This document shows, one piece after another, positions 1 through 6,749 of a stretch of 23,486 nucleotides of DNA. The position numbers and the translations under genes are program-made. Where the stretch lies: NCBI GenBank assembly GCA_946479515.1, contig CAMLGF010000059.1:1-23486 (forward strand), given 5' to 3'. Within the stretch, counting starts at the first letter, position 1. Every line of letters begins with the position of its first letter. Origin of the DNA: an uncultured Pseudomonadota bacterium. GTDB taxonomy: Bacteria > Pseudomonadota > Gammaproteobacteria > Steroidobacterales > Steroidobacteraceae. The notes under the pieces were generated by a model, which was given only the letters and a program-made list of their open reading frames with translations, did not search any database and was not told the origin of the DNA.

Positions 1-26
1 GCCCGGCCCTCGGGTAGGAGTGGGGG

Positions 27-93
27 CAGGCCGCGGAGGCCTGTCCCGCACAGATTATGAGTGAGGACAGGCCGCGGAGGCCTGTCCCGCACA
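27..93. repeat. Two tandem palindromic repeat units (REP-like)
   Basis: A 26-bp unit occurs identically at 27-52 and 68-93, giving a 41-bp period. Each unit holds an inverted repeat with core AGGCC-GCGGA-GGCCT; in the second copy it extends to an 8-bp perfect stem (GACAGGCC/GGCCTGTC). They lie just beyond the 3' end of the minus-strand hsp20 gene. They could act as a stem-loop 3' end for that transcript, but no T-tract follows. They could equally be dispersed REP-type elements, and the array may continue outside the window. Confidence 0.7.
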
Positions 94-101
94 CTCTTAA
101 A

Positions 102-521
102 TTACGCAGCCTGCACTTCGATGCGGCGCGGTTCGGGCTTCGCGGCCTTGGGGATGGTCAGCTCGAGAACACCGTCCTTGAACTGCGCCTTGATCGCGTC
201 GGTTTGCACATTCTCGGGCAGCGAGAACGTGCGCACGAACTTGCCGCTCACCCGCTCGATGCGCGAGTAGTGGCCGGCGTCGTCCTTCTGCTCGAAGTTG
301 CGTGCGCCGCGCAGGCTGAGCACACCCTTCTCGGCGGTGATCTCGATGTCCGCGGGCTTCACGCCCGGCAGGTCGGCGCGCACGACGAACTGCTTTTCCT
401 CTTCATGAATGTCCACGGCCGGCGACCAGGCGGAATCGCGGGCGGCGACCTCGAAACTCTGGTCCAGTTCCTGGCGCAGGCGGTTCAGCAGGCCCCATGG
501 CTCGTAACGCACGACGGTCAT
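102..521 (-). CDS. Hsp20 / small heat-shock protein (alpha-crystallin family)
   Basis: This is an ATP-independent holdase chaperone that binds unfolding cytosolic proteins and keeps them soluble for refolding by DnaK/ClpB; that role is known for the family. The 139-residue product has an N-terminal arm (MTVVRYEPWG, about residues 1-35) and an alpha-crystallin domain (about 36-126) with the typical DLPGV motif (50-54), FVRTFSLP (96-103) and GVLELTIPK (117-125). A short tail follows. The length is normal for bacterial class A small heat-shock proteins. The start at 521 was chosen over an in-frame ATG at 560 because AAAGGAG lies 7 nt upstream of it and the protein homology begins there. The gene stands alone, with no partner on its strand. 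No clear sigma-32 promoter or CIRCE element was found upstream. Confidence 0.95.
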   Translation of the reverse strand: MTVVRYEPWGLLNRLRQELDQSFEVAARDSAWSPAVDIHEEEKQFVVRADLPGVKPADIEITAEKGVLSLRGARNFEQKDDAGHYSRIERVSGKFVRTFSLPENVQTDAIKAQFKDGVLELTIPKAAKPEPRRIEVQAA

Positions 522-576
522 CTGTCTACTCCTTTCAATACCCATGTTGATGGTGGCCACGATGGCTAACTACAGA

Positions 577-596
577 GGCGTGTGGGTGCACACGCC
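577..596 (-). other. Hairpin in the hsp20 5' leader
   Basis: A perfect 8-bp stem (GGCGTGTG/CACACGCC) with a 4-nt loop lies 56 nt upstream of the hsp20 start. It does not include the Shine-Dalgarno sequence, so it is not by itself a thermometer structure. It may be a leader element or chance in GC-rich DNA. Confidence 0.3.
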
Positions 597-769
597 GCTG
601 GTCTTGCATGGCCCCGATCTGCGGATGCCGGCTGGCGATTCAAGAGGCTTGAAAACGAGCCGTCCGGGGCCACAAAAGTGCGCTTGGCCCCCGCGGTGAG
701 CGGCCCTCGGATGAGGGCACGACTAGCATCCTGTGGACCACTTGTGCGTAGCCGGTGGGCAGGAGGTGG

Positions 770-785
770 ACACAAAATCTTGTGT
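770..785. promoter_or_regulatory. NrdR box 1 (distal)
   Basis: The sequence ACACAAAATCTTGTGT is a 16-bp imperfect palindrome. It matches the known NrdR operator pattern (ACAC, A/T-rich centre, GTGT) that controls bacterial ribonucleotide reductase genes. It lies 363 nt upstream of the nrdJa start. The location before an RNR gene supports the call. No convincing promoter overlaps it. Confidence 0.7.
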
Positions 786-908
786 CGGGCCCGATTCCTG
801 CATATGTCAAGAAGCGCCGTATTGACAGGCGGTTTCTACGGCCAAAAACCTCATAAGCCGTTGATATAAATTGACAATAACGAACCCCAATTATGACAGC
901 GATGTTTC

Positions 909-937
909 TTGACGCACTGTTTACGCGTAACTACTCT
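909..937 (+). promoter_or_regulatory. Candidate sigma-70 promoter of nrdJa
   Basis: TTGACG (909-914) and TACTCT (932-937) are separated by 17 nt. The -10 match is weak. Transcription would begin at about 944, placing the proximal NrdR palindrome (948-963) on the start site, a sensible position for repression. An alternative is the TTGACA at 871-876 with TATGAC at 892-897, but its 15-nt spacing is poor. Confidence 0.35.
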
Positions 938-947
938 CCCGACCCCA

Positions 948-963
948 ACACAAGATGTTGTGT
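948..963. promoter_or_regulatory. NrdR box 2 (proximal)
   Basis: ACACAAGATGTTGTGT is a 16-bp palindrome fitting the NrdR operator consensus. It sits just downstream of the best promoter candidate and 184 nt before the nrdJa ATG. It shares the ACACAA and TTGTGT half-sites with the box at 770-785. The start-to-start distance of 178 bp is far longer than the roughly three helical turns typical of NrdR box pairs. Confidence 0.75.
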
Positions 964-1147
964 CGCGACGTCTTGTCGATGGGGAGAACCGGGGAGAGGA
1001 ATCGCGGGCTGTCTGACAGCAGGCCGCAATAGACCACGCTGAATCCGTAGGAGCTACGGGCGCAGGGGGCGTTCTTTTTTCCGGTTTTGCATTTGGGCAA
1101 GGCCCCTGGCAGCGGGGGTTCGGAACATCGGGGAGCAGGACCCATCC

Positions 1148-4100
1148 ATGAACAGCGTGGTCAAGATCGAGCACAAAGACGTCGATGCCATTCCCTTCCA
1201 GGAGGCGTCGCTCGACATCTGGGACAAGAAATACCGCTTGTCCGCCAAGGACGGAACGCCGGTCGACAAGACCATGGACGACACCTATAAGCGTGTCGCC
1301 CGGGCCCTCGCCGACGTCGAAAACGAGGCCGTCCGCGAGCAATGGTACGAGCGATTCGTATGGGCGCTGCGCCGCGGCGCCATCCCCGCCGGCCGCGTCA
1401 CCTCGAATGCCGGCGCGCTCGAGCACAAGCCCGCCACCTCCACCATCAACTGCACGGTGTCCGGAACCATCGGTGATTCGATGGACGACATCCTCAACAA
1501 GGTGCACGAGGCCGGTCTCACGCTGAAGGCGGGTTGCGGCATCGGTTACGAGTTCTCGACGCTGCGTCCCCGCGGGGCCTACGTCTCCGGCGCCGGCGCG
1601 TACACCTCGGGCCCGCTGTCGTTCATGGATATCTACGACAAGATGTGTTTCACGGTCTCGTCGGCCGGCGGGCGCCGCGGCGCGCAGATGGGCACCTTCG
1701 ACGTCGGCCATCCGGACGCCATGGAATTCATTCGCGCCAAGCGCGAAGACGGCCGCCTGCGCCAGTTCAACCTGTCGCTGCTGATCACCGACGAGTTCAT
1801 GCAGGCCGTGCGCGCCGACAAGGAATGGCAGCTCGCCTTCCCGCTGCTCCAGAAGGAATACGACCCTGCCGAGCACAAGCTCGACGACAAGTCGAAGTTC
1901 GTGTGGCGCGAATGGCCGACCACCGAGAAATACGTGAGCCGCGAAGATGGCCTGGTGTGCTGCAAGGTCTACAAGACTCTGCCGGCACGCCGCATGTGGG
2001 ACGTCATCATGACGTCCACCTACGATTTCGCCGAGCCCGGTTTCATCCTCATCGACAAGGTCAATGAGATGAACAACAACTGGTGGTGCGAGAACATCCG
2101 CGCCACCAACCCCTGCGTCACCGCCGACACCTGGGTGCACACCAGCGAAGGTCCGCGCCAGGTCGCCGAGCTCATCGGCAAGGCCTTCCGGGCCCGCATC
2201 GACGGCAAGGAACACGCCAGCGCGCCGGAAGGCTTCTTCCGCACCGCGCTCAAGCCGCTGGTGAACGTGGCGACCGCCGAAGGACATTCCCTGCGGCTCA
2301 CTTCCGATCACCGCGTGCGGCGCATTTCCATGCTGACGCGCTTCCGACTGCAGACCGAATGGTGCGCGGCGGGCGATCTGCAGCCGGGGGACAAGGTGCT
2401 GCTGCAGGATCATCGCAAGGCGGCGGAATGGTCGGGGGCGGATCGTTCGAAGGATTGGGGGTCCAACGAGGGTTATCTCATGGGCCTGCTGGTCGGCGAC
2501 GGCACGGTGTCGGAACAGCGCGCGGAGCTTTCCATCTGGGCGCGACCCGCGGTGGGCAACAGCGACGTGGACGTCGGCGGCCCGCACTCGGTCATGGCTG
2601 CCGCGCTGGATGCGGCGCGCTGCTTCAATCACCGCTCGGACTTCTCCGGCTGGCACCAGGGACAGCGACGCGGCGAATTCAACCTCAGCATGGAAGGCAT
2701 CACGGAGCTGGCGCGCGAGCTCGGCCTGCGACCGGGCCGTCAGACCATCACGCCCGCCATCGAGCGTGCCTCCAGCGATTTCTACCGCGGCTTCCTGCGC
2801 GGCCTGTTCGACACCGACGGCGGCGTGCAGGGCACGCAGGCCAAGGGCGTGTCCGTGCGGCTGGCGCAGCCCGACCGGGTCATGCTCGAAGGCGTACAGC
2901 GCATGCTGCTGCGTCTCGGCATCGCTGCCAGCCTGTACAAGCGCGCCCAGTACGAACTGGTGATCACGGGCGAGAACGTCGCGCGTTTCGCCGAGCTCAT
3001 CGGTTTCGCCGACACCAACAAGCGCGCGCGCCTCGCGCGCCTGCTGGGCAGCTACAAGCGCACGCTGAATCGCGAAAGATTCGTGGCCACCGTCGAATCC
3101 GTGCGCGCCGACGGCATGGAAGACGTGTACGACGTGCAGATACCGGGTATCAACGAGTTCGATGCCAACGGTTTCCACGCGCACAACTGTGGCGAGCAGC
3201 CGCTGCCGCCGTATGGTTCCTGTCTGCTGGGCTCGGTGAACCTCACGCGCTTCGTCAAGAACGCGTTCACGGACTTCGCCGAGTTCGACTGGAACGAGTA
3301 CCGCGAAGTGGTGAAGGTGTTCACGCGCATGCTCGACAACGTGGTCGAGATCAACGGGCTGCCGCTCGAACAGCAACGCGGCGAGATCCAGCGCAAGCGC
3401 CGCCATGGCATGGGCTTCCTGGGCCTCGGTTCCACCATCACCTGCCTGGGCATGAAGTACGGCGCCGAGGACTCCATCAAGTTCACGGAAGACGTCTCGC
3501 GGGAAATGGCGGTGGCCGGATGGGAAGCGGCCCTGGAGCTGGCCAAGGAGAAAGGCCCGGCCCCCATCATGAAAGAGGAGTTCACCGTCACCGCCGAGAT
3601 GCTGCGCAAGCGGCCGGAGATGGCCAAGGACGGCTGGAAGATCGGCGACCTCATCCCGGGCCGCATCCTGCACGCCCGCTACAGCCGCTACATGCAGCGC
3701 ATCACCGAGACCGCGCCCTGGCTGGTAGACCAGCTCGCCAACGTCGGCGCGCGCTTCACGCATCACACGTCGATCGCGCCCACGGGCACGATCTCGCTGT
3801 CGCTGGCCAACAATGCCTCGAACGGCATCGAACCCTCGTTCGCGCATCACTACTTCCGCAACGTGATCCGGCCGGGCAAGAAGACCAAGGAGAAAGTCGA
3901 TGTCTTCTCATTCGAGCTTCTCGCCTATCGCGAGCTCATCAATCCGCGTGCGATGCCGAACTCAACGAATCCGGCCGAACAGCTGCCGGGCTACTTCACC
4001 ACGGCGGATGACATCACGCCGAAGGAGCACGTGGACATCCAGGCCGCAGCGCAGAAGTGGGTGGACAGCTCCATCTCCAAGACGGCGAACGTGCCCACGG

Positions 4101-4369
4101 ATTACAAGTACGAGAGCTTCAAGGACATCTATCTGTACGCCCACGAGAAGGGCCTGAAGGGCTGCACCACTTTCCGGTTCAACCCCGAGGCGTTCCAGGG
4201 CGTGCTCGTGAAGGAAGACGATCTCAAGAACACCACCTACGTGTTCACGCTCGAGGACGGCAGCGAGATCTCCGTCAAGGGTGACGAGGAGATCGAGTAT
4301 GACGGCGAGAAACACACCGCCGCCAACCTCTACGATGCCCTCAAGGAAGGTTATTACGGCAAGTTCTAG
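1148..4369 (+). CDS. nrdJa: Class II (B12-dependent) ribonucleotide reductase catalytic subunit NrdJa, with intein
   Basis: It reduces ribonucleotides to deoxyribonucleotides using adenosylcobalamin to generate a thiyl radical, so it works with or without oxygen. The 1073-residue precursor has extein 1-322 and 681-1073 (715 residues after splicing). Visible motifs include PAGRVTSNAG, TSTINCTVSG, GCGIGYEFSTLRPRGA and, across the splice junction, NP|CGEQPLPPYGSCLLGSVNL. The cysteine after NP is, by family knowledge (Thermotoga NrdJ), the radical-bearing catalytic residue. Residues 323-680 are an intein (separate entry). The start has AGGA 7 nt upstream. The zinc-binding C-terminal part of other NrdJ enzymes is absent and is supplied by nrdJb, 27 nt downstream, as in Pseudomonas aeruginosa. 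NrdR boxes upstream suggest repression when deoxynucleotides are plentiful. Confidence 0.96.
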   Translation: MNSVVKIEHKDVDAIPFQEASLDIWDKKYRLSAKDGTPVDKTMDDTYKRVARALADVENEAVREQWYERFVWALRRGAIPAGRVTSNAGALEHKPATSTINCTVSGTIGDSMDDILNKVHEAGLTLKAGCGIGYEFSTLRPRGAYVSGAGAYTSGPLSFMDIYDKMCFTVSSAGGRRGAQMGTFDVGHPDAMEFIRAKREDGRLRQFNLSLLITDEFMQAVRADKEWQLAFPLLQKEYDPAEHKLDDKSKFVWREWPTTEKYVSREDGLVCCKVYKTLPARRMWDVIMTSTYDFAEPGFILIDKVNEMNNNWWCENIRATNPCVTADTWVHTSEGPRQVAELIGKAFRARIDGKEHASAPEGFFRTALKPLVNVATAEGHSLRLTSDHRVRRISMLTRFRLQTEWCAAGDLQPGDKVLLQDHRKAAEWSGADRSKDWGSNEGYLMGLLVGDGTVSEQRAELSIWARPAVGNSDVDVGGPHSVMAAALDAARCFNHRSDFSGWHQGQRRGEFNLSMEGITELARELGLRPGRQTITPAIERASSDFYRGFLRGLFDTDGGVQGTQAKGVSVRLAQPDRVMLEGVQRMLLRLGIAASLYKRAQYELVITGENVARFAELIGFADTNKRARLARLLGSYKRTLNRERFVATVESVRADGMEDVYDVQIPGINEFDANGFHAHNCGEQPLPPYGSCLLGSVNLTRFVKNAFTDFAEFDWNEYREVVKVFTRMLDNVVEINGLPLEQQRGEIQRKRRHGMGFLGLGSTITCLGMKYGAEDSIKFTEDVSREMAVAGWEAALELAKEKGPAPIMKEEFTVTAEMLRKRPEMAKDGWKIGDLIPGRILHARYSRYMQRITETAPWLVDQLANVGARFTHHTSIAPTGTISLSLANNASNGIEPSFAHHYFRNVIRPGKKTKEKVDVFSFELLAYRELINPRAMPNSTNPAEQLPGYFTTADDITPKEHVDIQAAAQKWVDSSISKTANVPTDYKYESFKDIYLYAHEKGLKGCTTFRFNPEAFQGVLVKEDDLKNTTYVFTLEDGSEISVKGDEEIEYDGEKHTAANLYDALKEGYYGKF
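2114..3187 (+). mobile_element. LAGLIDADG homing-endonuclease intein inside NrdJa
   Basis: This is an in-frame intein of 358 residues (precursor 323-680). Splicing block A begins CVTADTWVHTSEGPRQV with the nucleophilic Cys. Block B is LTSDHRV with the Thr and His of the TxxH pattern. Blocks F/G read VYDVQIPGINEFDANGF then HAHN|C, giving the penultimate His, terminal Asn and a +1 extein Cys. The two dodecapeptide motifs of a homing endonuclease are LMGLLVGDG (precursor 444-452) and LRGLFDTDG (550-558), with acidic residues D451 and D557 intact. Removing it restores a canonical NPCGEQPLPPYG reductase motif. All key residues look functional. Inteins in reductases are well known, including at this conserved site. 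Base composition resembles the exteins, which suggests long residence; this is only an impression. Confidence 0.95.
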
Positions 4370-4396
4370 CCCTAGCTAGACGCCCAGGAGACAGCC

Positions 4397-5140
4397 ATGG
4401 CTGCCATCAAGATCGACAAGAAGATCGCCAAATACCGCGTGCAGAAGCCCGCGACGGAAGAGAGCAAGGCCGCGGAAGCCGCCGAAGTGATCAAGCTCGA
4501 GCCCGCGGTCGAGATGACCCGGGGCAAGGACGGGCGCTCGGCCAAGGTCGTGCGCATGACCGAAGAGGTGCAGCGCCCCGAGTTCCTCATCGGCGCCACC
4601 TACAAGATCAAGACGCCGGTGTCGGACCACGCCATGTACGTGACCATCAACGACATCGTGCTCAACGAAGGCACGCCCTACGAGCAGCGCCGCCCGTTCG
4701 AGATCTTCATCAACTCCAAGAACCTCGATCACTTCCAGTGGATCGTGGCGCTCACGCGCATCATCTCCGCGGTGTTCCGCAAGGGTGGCGACGTCACGTT
4801 CCTGGTCGACGAACTGAAGGCCGTGTTTGATCCGCGAGGGGGATACTGGCAGGCGGGCGGCAAGTTCATGCCGTCGATCATCGCCGAGCTGGGGTATGTC
4901 ATCGAGAAGCACCTGCAGATGATCGGTCTGCTGAAGAAGCAGGAGCTCGATGAACATGCGCAGAAGTTGATCGCCGAGAAGAAGGCCGAGTTCGAGGAAC
5001 GCAGCAGACAGACCGATGCCTTCGCCAAGTCGCATTTTCCGGACGGCGCGCAGCTGTGTGCCAAGTGCAGCACCGCGGCCGTGGTCATGATGGACGGTTG
5101 CATGACCTGCCTGAACTGCGGCGATTCGAAGTGCGGCTGA
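4397..5140 (+). CDS. nrdJb: NrdJb, second subunit of split class II ribonucleotide reductase
   Basis: This 247-residue protein corresponds to the C-terminal part of one-piece NrdJ enzymes. It has a lysine-rich N-terminus, a TSCPD-type domain (about residues 55-175, RPEFLIGATYKIKTPVSDHA through GYVIEKHL) and a charged helix. The cysteine-rich end contains CAKC and CMTCLNCG (about 222-242), which can bind zinc and probably shuttles reducing equivalents to the NrdJa active site. In Pseudomonas aeruginosa both subunits are needed for activity (established). The start follows AGGAGA at a good distance. The 27-nt gap to nrdJa and the terminator behind it indicate a two-gene operon. Confidence 0.93.
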   Translation: MAAIKIDKKIAKYRVQKPATEESKAAEAAEVIKLEPAVEMTRGKDGRSAKVVRMTEEVQRPEFLIGATYKIKTPVSDHAMYVTINDIVLNEGTPYEQRRPFEIFINSKNLDHFQWIVALTRIISAVFRKGGDVTFLVDELKAVFDPRGGYWQAGGKFMPSIIAELGYVIEKHLQMIGLLKKQELDEHAQKLIAEKKAEFEERSRQTDAFAKSHFPDGAQLCAKCSTAAVVMMDGCMTCLNCGDSKCG

Positions 5141-5244
5141 CGAACAGGTCCGGCTGAGGCCGCAGAGTCTCTCGACGACGATGAACGCGCACCGCGGCGG
5201 GCCCGGTCCCGCGCCCACCCTGAACGGGCTGCGGAGCGCACTCC

Positions 5245-5276
5245 ACGAGGCAGCTTCCGGGCTGCCTCGTTTTTTT
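5245..5276 (+). terminator. Rho-independent terminator of nrdJa-nrdJb
   Basis: A perfect 10-bp stem (ACGAGGCAGC/GCTGCCTCGT) with a 6-nt loop TTCCGG is followed directly by T6 (T7 counting the stem's last base). It lies 105 nt after the nrdJb stop codon. Confidence 0.93.
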
Positions 5277-5429
5277 CTGCGCCGACATCCCGGGCGGTTT
5301 CAGCGCCGGCTGTAGGAGTCACGGTGCGCGCCGTATTTGCGGCAGCCGACATCATCCCGGTAAATGTTCGGATGCCGCGCGGCGCGCGGCTTCCACACAA
5401 TGACCGCAACGCCATCGGATGGAGCTGCC

Positions 5430-5819
5430 ATGAAGCTCGGTGCCATCGCTGTCGCAGTCATCTCCTCGTTCCTGTTGGCCGCGCTCGCCTCCGCGGATGC
5501 CGCGCCCACTTCCAACAAGTGGCGCATCGAGCTGTCGGGCCAGGCGCTGACCACCGGCGAACTGGTGTTCCGCGTGACACCGAGCCAGGGCGAGGCCACG
5601 GATGTGTCGGTGAGCATCAGGAGCGGCCGCGCGGAGAATCACGTCGCCCGGGACGTGCGCGACGCGTTCGCCGCGAAACTGAACCCGCAGCGCTACTCCG
5701 TCGAGGTCGACGATGGCGAAGACGTGCTGATCAAGAAGAAGGAGGGTCAGCCGGATTTCGCGCTGGAGCTCGTCGAAGCCGATGTGCAGAACGTGAGCAT
5801 CAAGGTCGAAGGCGAATAG
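5430..5819 (+). CDS. Secreted protein of unknown function, paralog A
   Basis: The 129-residue product begins with a clear signal peptide (MKLGAIAVAVISSFLLAALA, cleavage probably near residues 22-26) and should be periplasmic or exported. The mature part is a small mixed domain with GELVFRVTP (43-51), a hydrophobic/charged middle, DGEDVLIKKKEG and a final FALELVEADVQNVSIKVEG. I do not recognise the family. It aligns over its whole length with the next gene, so the two arose by duplication. The start at 5430 was chosen over upstream ATGs (5364, 5400) because GGAG precedes it by 5 nt and the signal peptide starts there. It follows the nrdJ terminator and is probably co-transcribed with paralog B, 64 nt downstream. 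Confidence 0.8.
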   Translation: MKLGAIAVAVISSFLLAALASADAAPTSNKWRIELSGQALTTGELVFRVTPSQGEATDVSVSIRSGRAENHVARDVRDAFAAKLNPQRYSVEVDDGEDVLIKKKEGQPDFALELVEADVQNVSIKVEGE

Positions 5820-5837
5820 CGCCGCAAACCACGAGAT

Positions 5838-5868
5838 GGCGCTCCGCCCGCACTACGGGCGGAGCGCC
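5838..5868 (+). repeat. Perfect 13-bp hairpin between the two paralogs
   Basis: GGCGCTCCGCCCG (5838-5850), loop CACTA and CGGGCGGAGCGCC (5856-5868) form a very stable stem-loop 18 nt after the stop of paralog A. The GGAGG ribosome-binding site of paralog B begins 5 nt beyond it (5874-5878). No T-tract follows. It may stabilise the upstream mRNA, attenuate transcription or modulate translation of paralog B. Confidence 0.75.
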
Positions 5869-5883
5869 GGGCCGGAGGCCGCC

Positions 5884-6546
5884 ATGGATTCCCGATCGAG
5901 CCGATTCTGGGTGATCTTGCTGGCGTCGGTCCTCGCGTGGGCCACGCTCGTCGGCGCGGGCCTGGTCAAGGCCGCGAACACGCTGCCGCTCGCCGACGCG
6001 TGGAACATCACTTCCGCGGGCAAGGCCACGTCCAGTGGCGAGATGCTGTTCCGGATCTCACCCGCCGACGGGCGGGAGCCGGTCGACGTGACCGTCTTCG
6101 TCCTCTCCGGCACAAACGAGACGGGCGTGGCGAGCAGCATTCGCCGCGCATTGTCGGCGCAGCTGGATCGCCAGCGATTCGACGTACAAGCGGGCGAAGG
6201 TGCAAACGTCCTGGTGCGCGGCGGCGTCGGCAATGGCTTCTCGCTCGAGTTGCTGGATTCCGACGTGGATGACGTCCGCGTGCAGGTGCAGAGCGCGATG
6301 CCGGCCGCGCCGCCCACAGTGCCGGAGCAGAGGAGTCCGGCCACGGCGCCCACGTCGCCGCGGGCCCCGCCGGGGGAACCCGCGCCGCCGCCAGCCGTTC
6401 CCCCGGCGCCGAGCGCCGATCCGCCCTCACCACAGGCCGATCCGGCCGTGCCGCCGCCGATGCCGCCGGCGCAGTCCCCTTCCGCCGACGACGGAGCGGG
6501 CGCTCCTGCGAGCGCGCCGCCACCGTCGCCGGGCGCGGGTAGTTAG
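5884..6546 (+). CDS. Secreted or membrane-anchored protein of unknown function, paralog B, with proline-rich tail
   Basis: The 220-residue product has an N-terminal hydrophobic segment (about residues 8-29, signal peptide or anchor). A domain at about 36-136 is homologous to paralog A: AWNITSAGKATSSGEMLFRISP, then ASSIRRALSAQLDRQRFDV, then GANVLV and GFSLELLDSDVDDVRVQVQ. A tail of about 80 residues, almost entirely Pro, Ala, Ser and Gly, is absent from paralog A; such tails often span the periplasm or cell wall or serve as flexible linkers. The start at 5884 has GGAGG 5 nt upstream; an in-frame ATG at 5836 would sit inside the hairpin and is less likely. Function unknown. Confidence 0.8.
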   Translation: MDSRSSRFWVILLASVLAWATLVGAGLVKAANTLPLADAWNITSAGKATSSGEMLFRISPADGREPVDVTVFVLSGTNETGVASSIRRALSAQLDRQRFDVQAGEGANVLVRGGVGNGFSLELLDSDVDDVRVQVQSAMPAAPPTVPEQRSPATAPTSPRAPPGEPAPPPAVPPAPSADPPSPQADPAVPPPMPPAQSPSADDGAGAPASAPPPSPGAGS

Positions 6547-6749
6547 CCAATCCGGCACGGCTTGCGCGCCGACGCGCCTGCACCCCGAGGCCCGGCGCAG
6601 TTCGCCGCGCTTCGCAACCCGATTCCGCCAACACCGGATGCTCATCGGGGTTTGCCTGAGCCGCCCCTGACATCATTGCGATAACTACGGCTGTCTGCCT
6701 CGCTCGCGCCGGTCTAGGCTGGCTTCGACTCGCCAGCGGTTGAGCCCTC

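Larger units (their letters stand above)
522..1147. other. Intergenic regulatory region between hsp20 and nrdJa
   Basis: This 626-nt gap between divergent genes contains no convincing coding region. It holds a GC hairpin in the hsp20 leader (577-596), two NrdR-type palindromes (770-785 and 948-963), a candidate promoter (909-937) and a leader of about 200 nt before nrdJa. That leader contains a small hairpin (CCGTAG-GAG-CTACGG, 1045-1059) and a T-run at 1075-1080. No cobalamin riboswitch (B12 box) could be recognised, although the downstream enzyme needs adenosylcobalamin. Confidence 0.6.

Noticed and set aside
522..780. Sigma-32 promoter, CIRCE element or ROSE-type thermometer for hsp20
   Set aside because: A CTTGAA is present on the minus strand but lacks a properly spaced -10. 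No CIRCE inverted repeat and no anti-Shine-Dalgarno pairing were seen.
582..869. 95-codon plus-strand frame in the hsp20-nrdJa gap
   Set aside because: It has no Shine-Dalgarno, no recognisable domain, and runs across one NrdR palindrome; probably chance.
561..1147. Cobalamin riboswitch before nrdJa
   Set aside because: Expected for some B12-linked genes, but no B12 box or conserved core could be found by eye.
851..3850. Very long minus-strand open frame (999 codons) opposite nrdJa
   Set aside because: The plus-strand frame is an unmistakable NrdJ with intein. The antisense frame is open because of GC-rich codon bias and its composition (His, Arg, Val, Ala, Asp rich) fits no known protein.
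2083..4011. 642-codon plus-strand frame overlapping nrdJa in another phase
   Set aside because: The Arg/Ala/His-rich translation is typical of an out-of-frame reading of a GC-rich gene.
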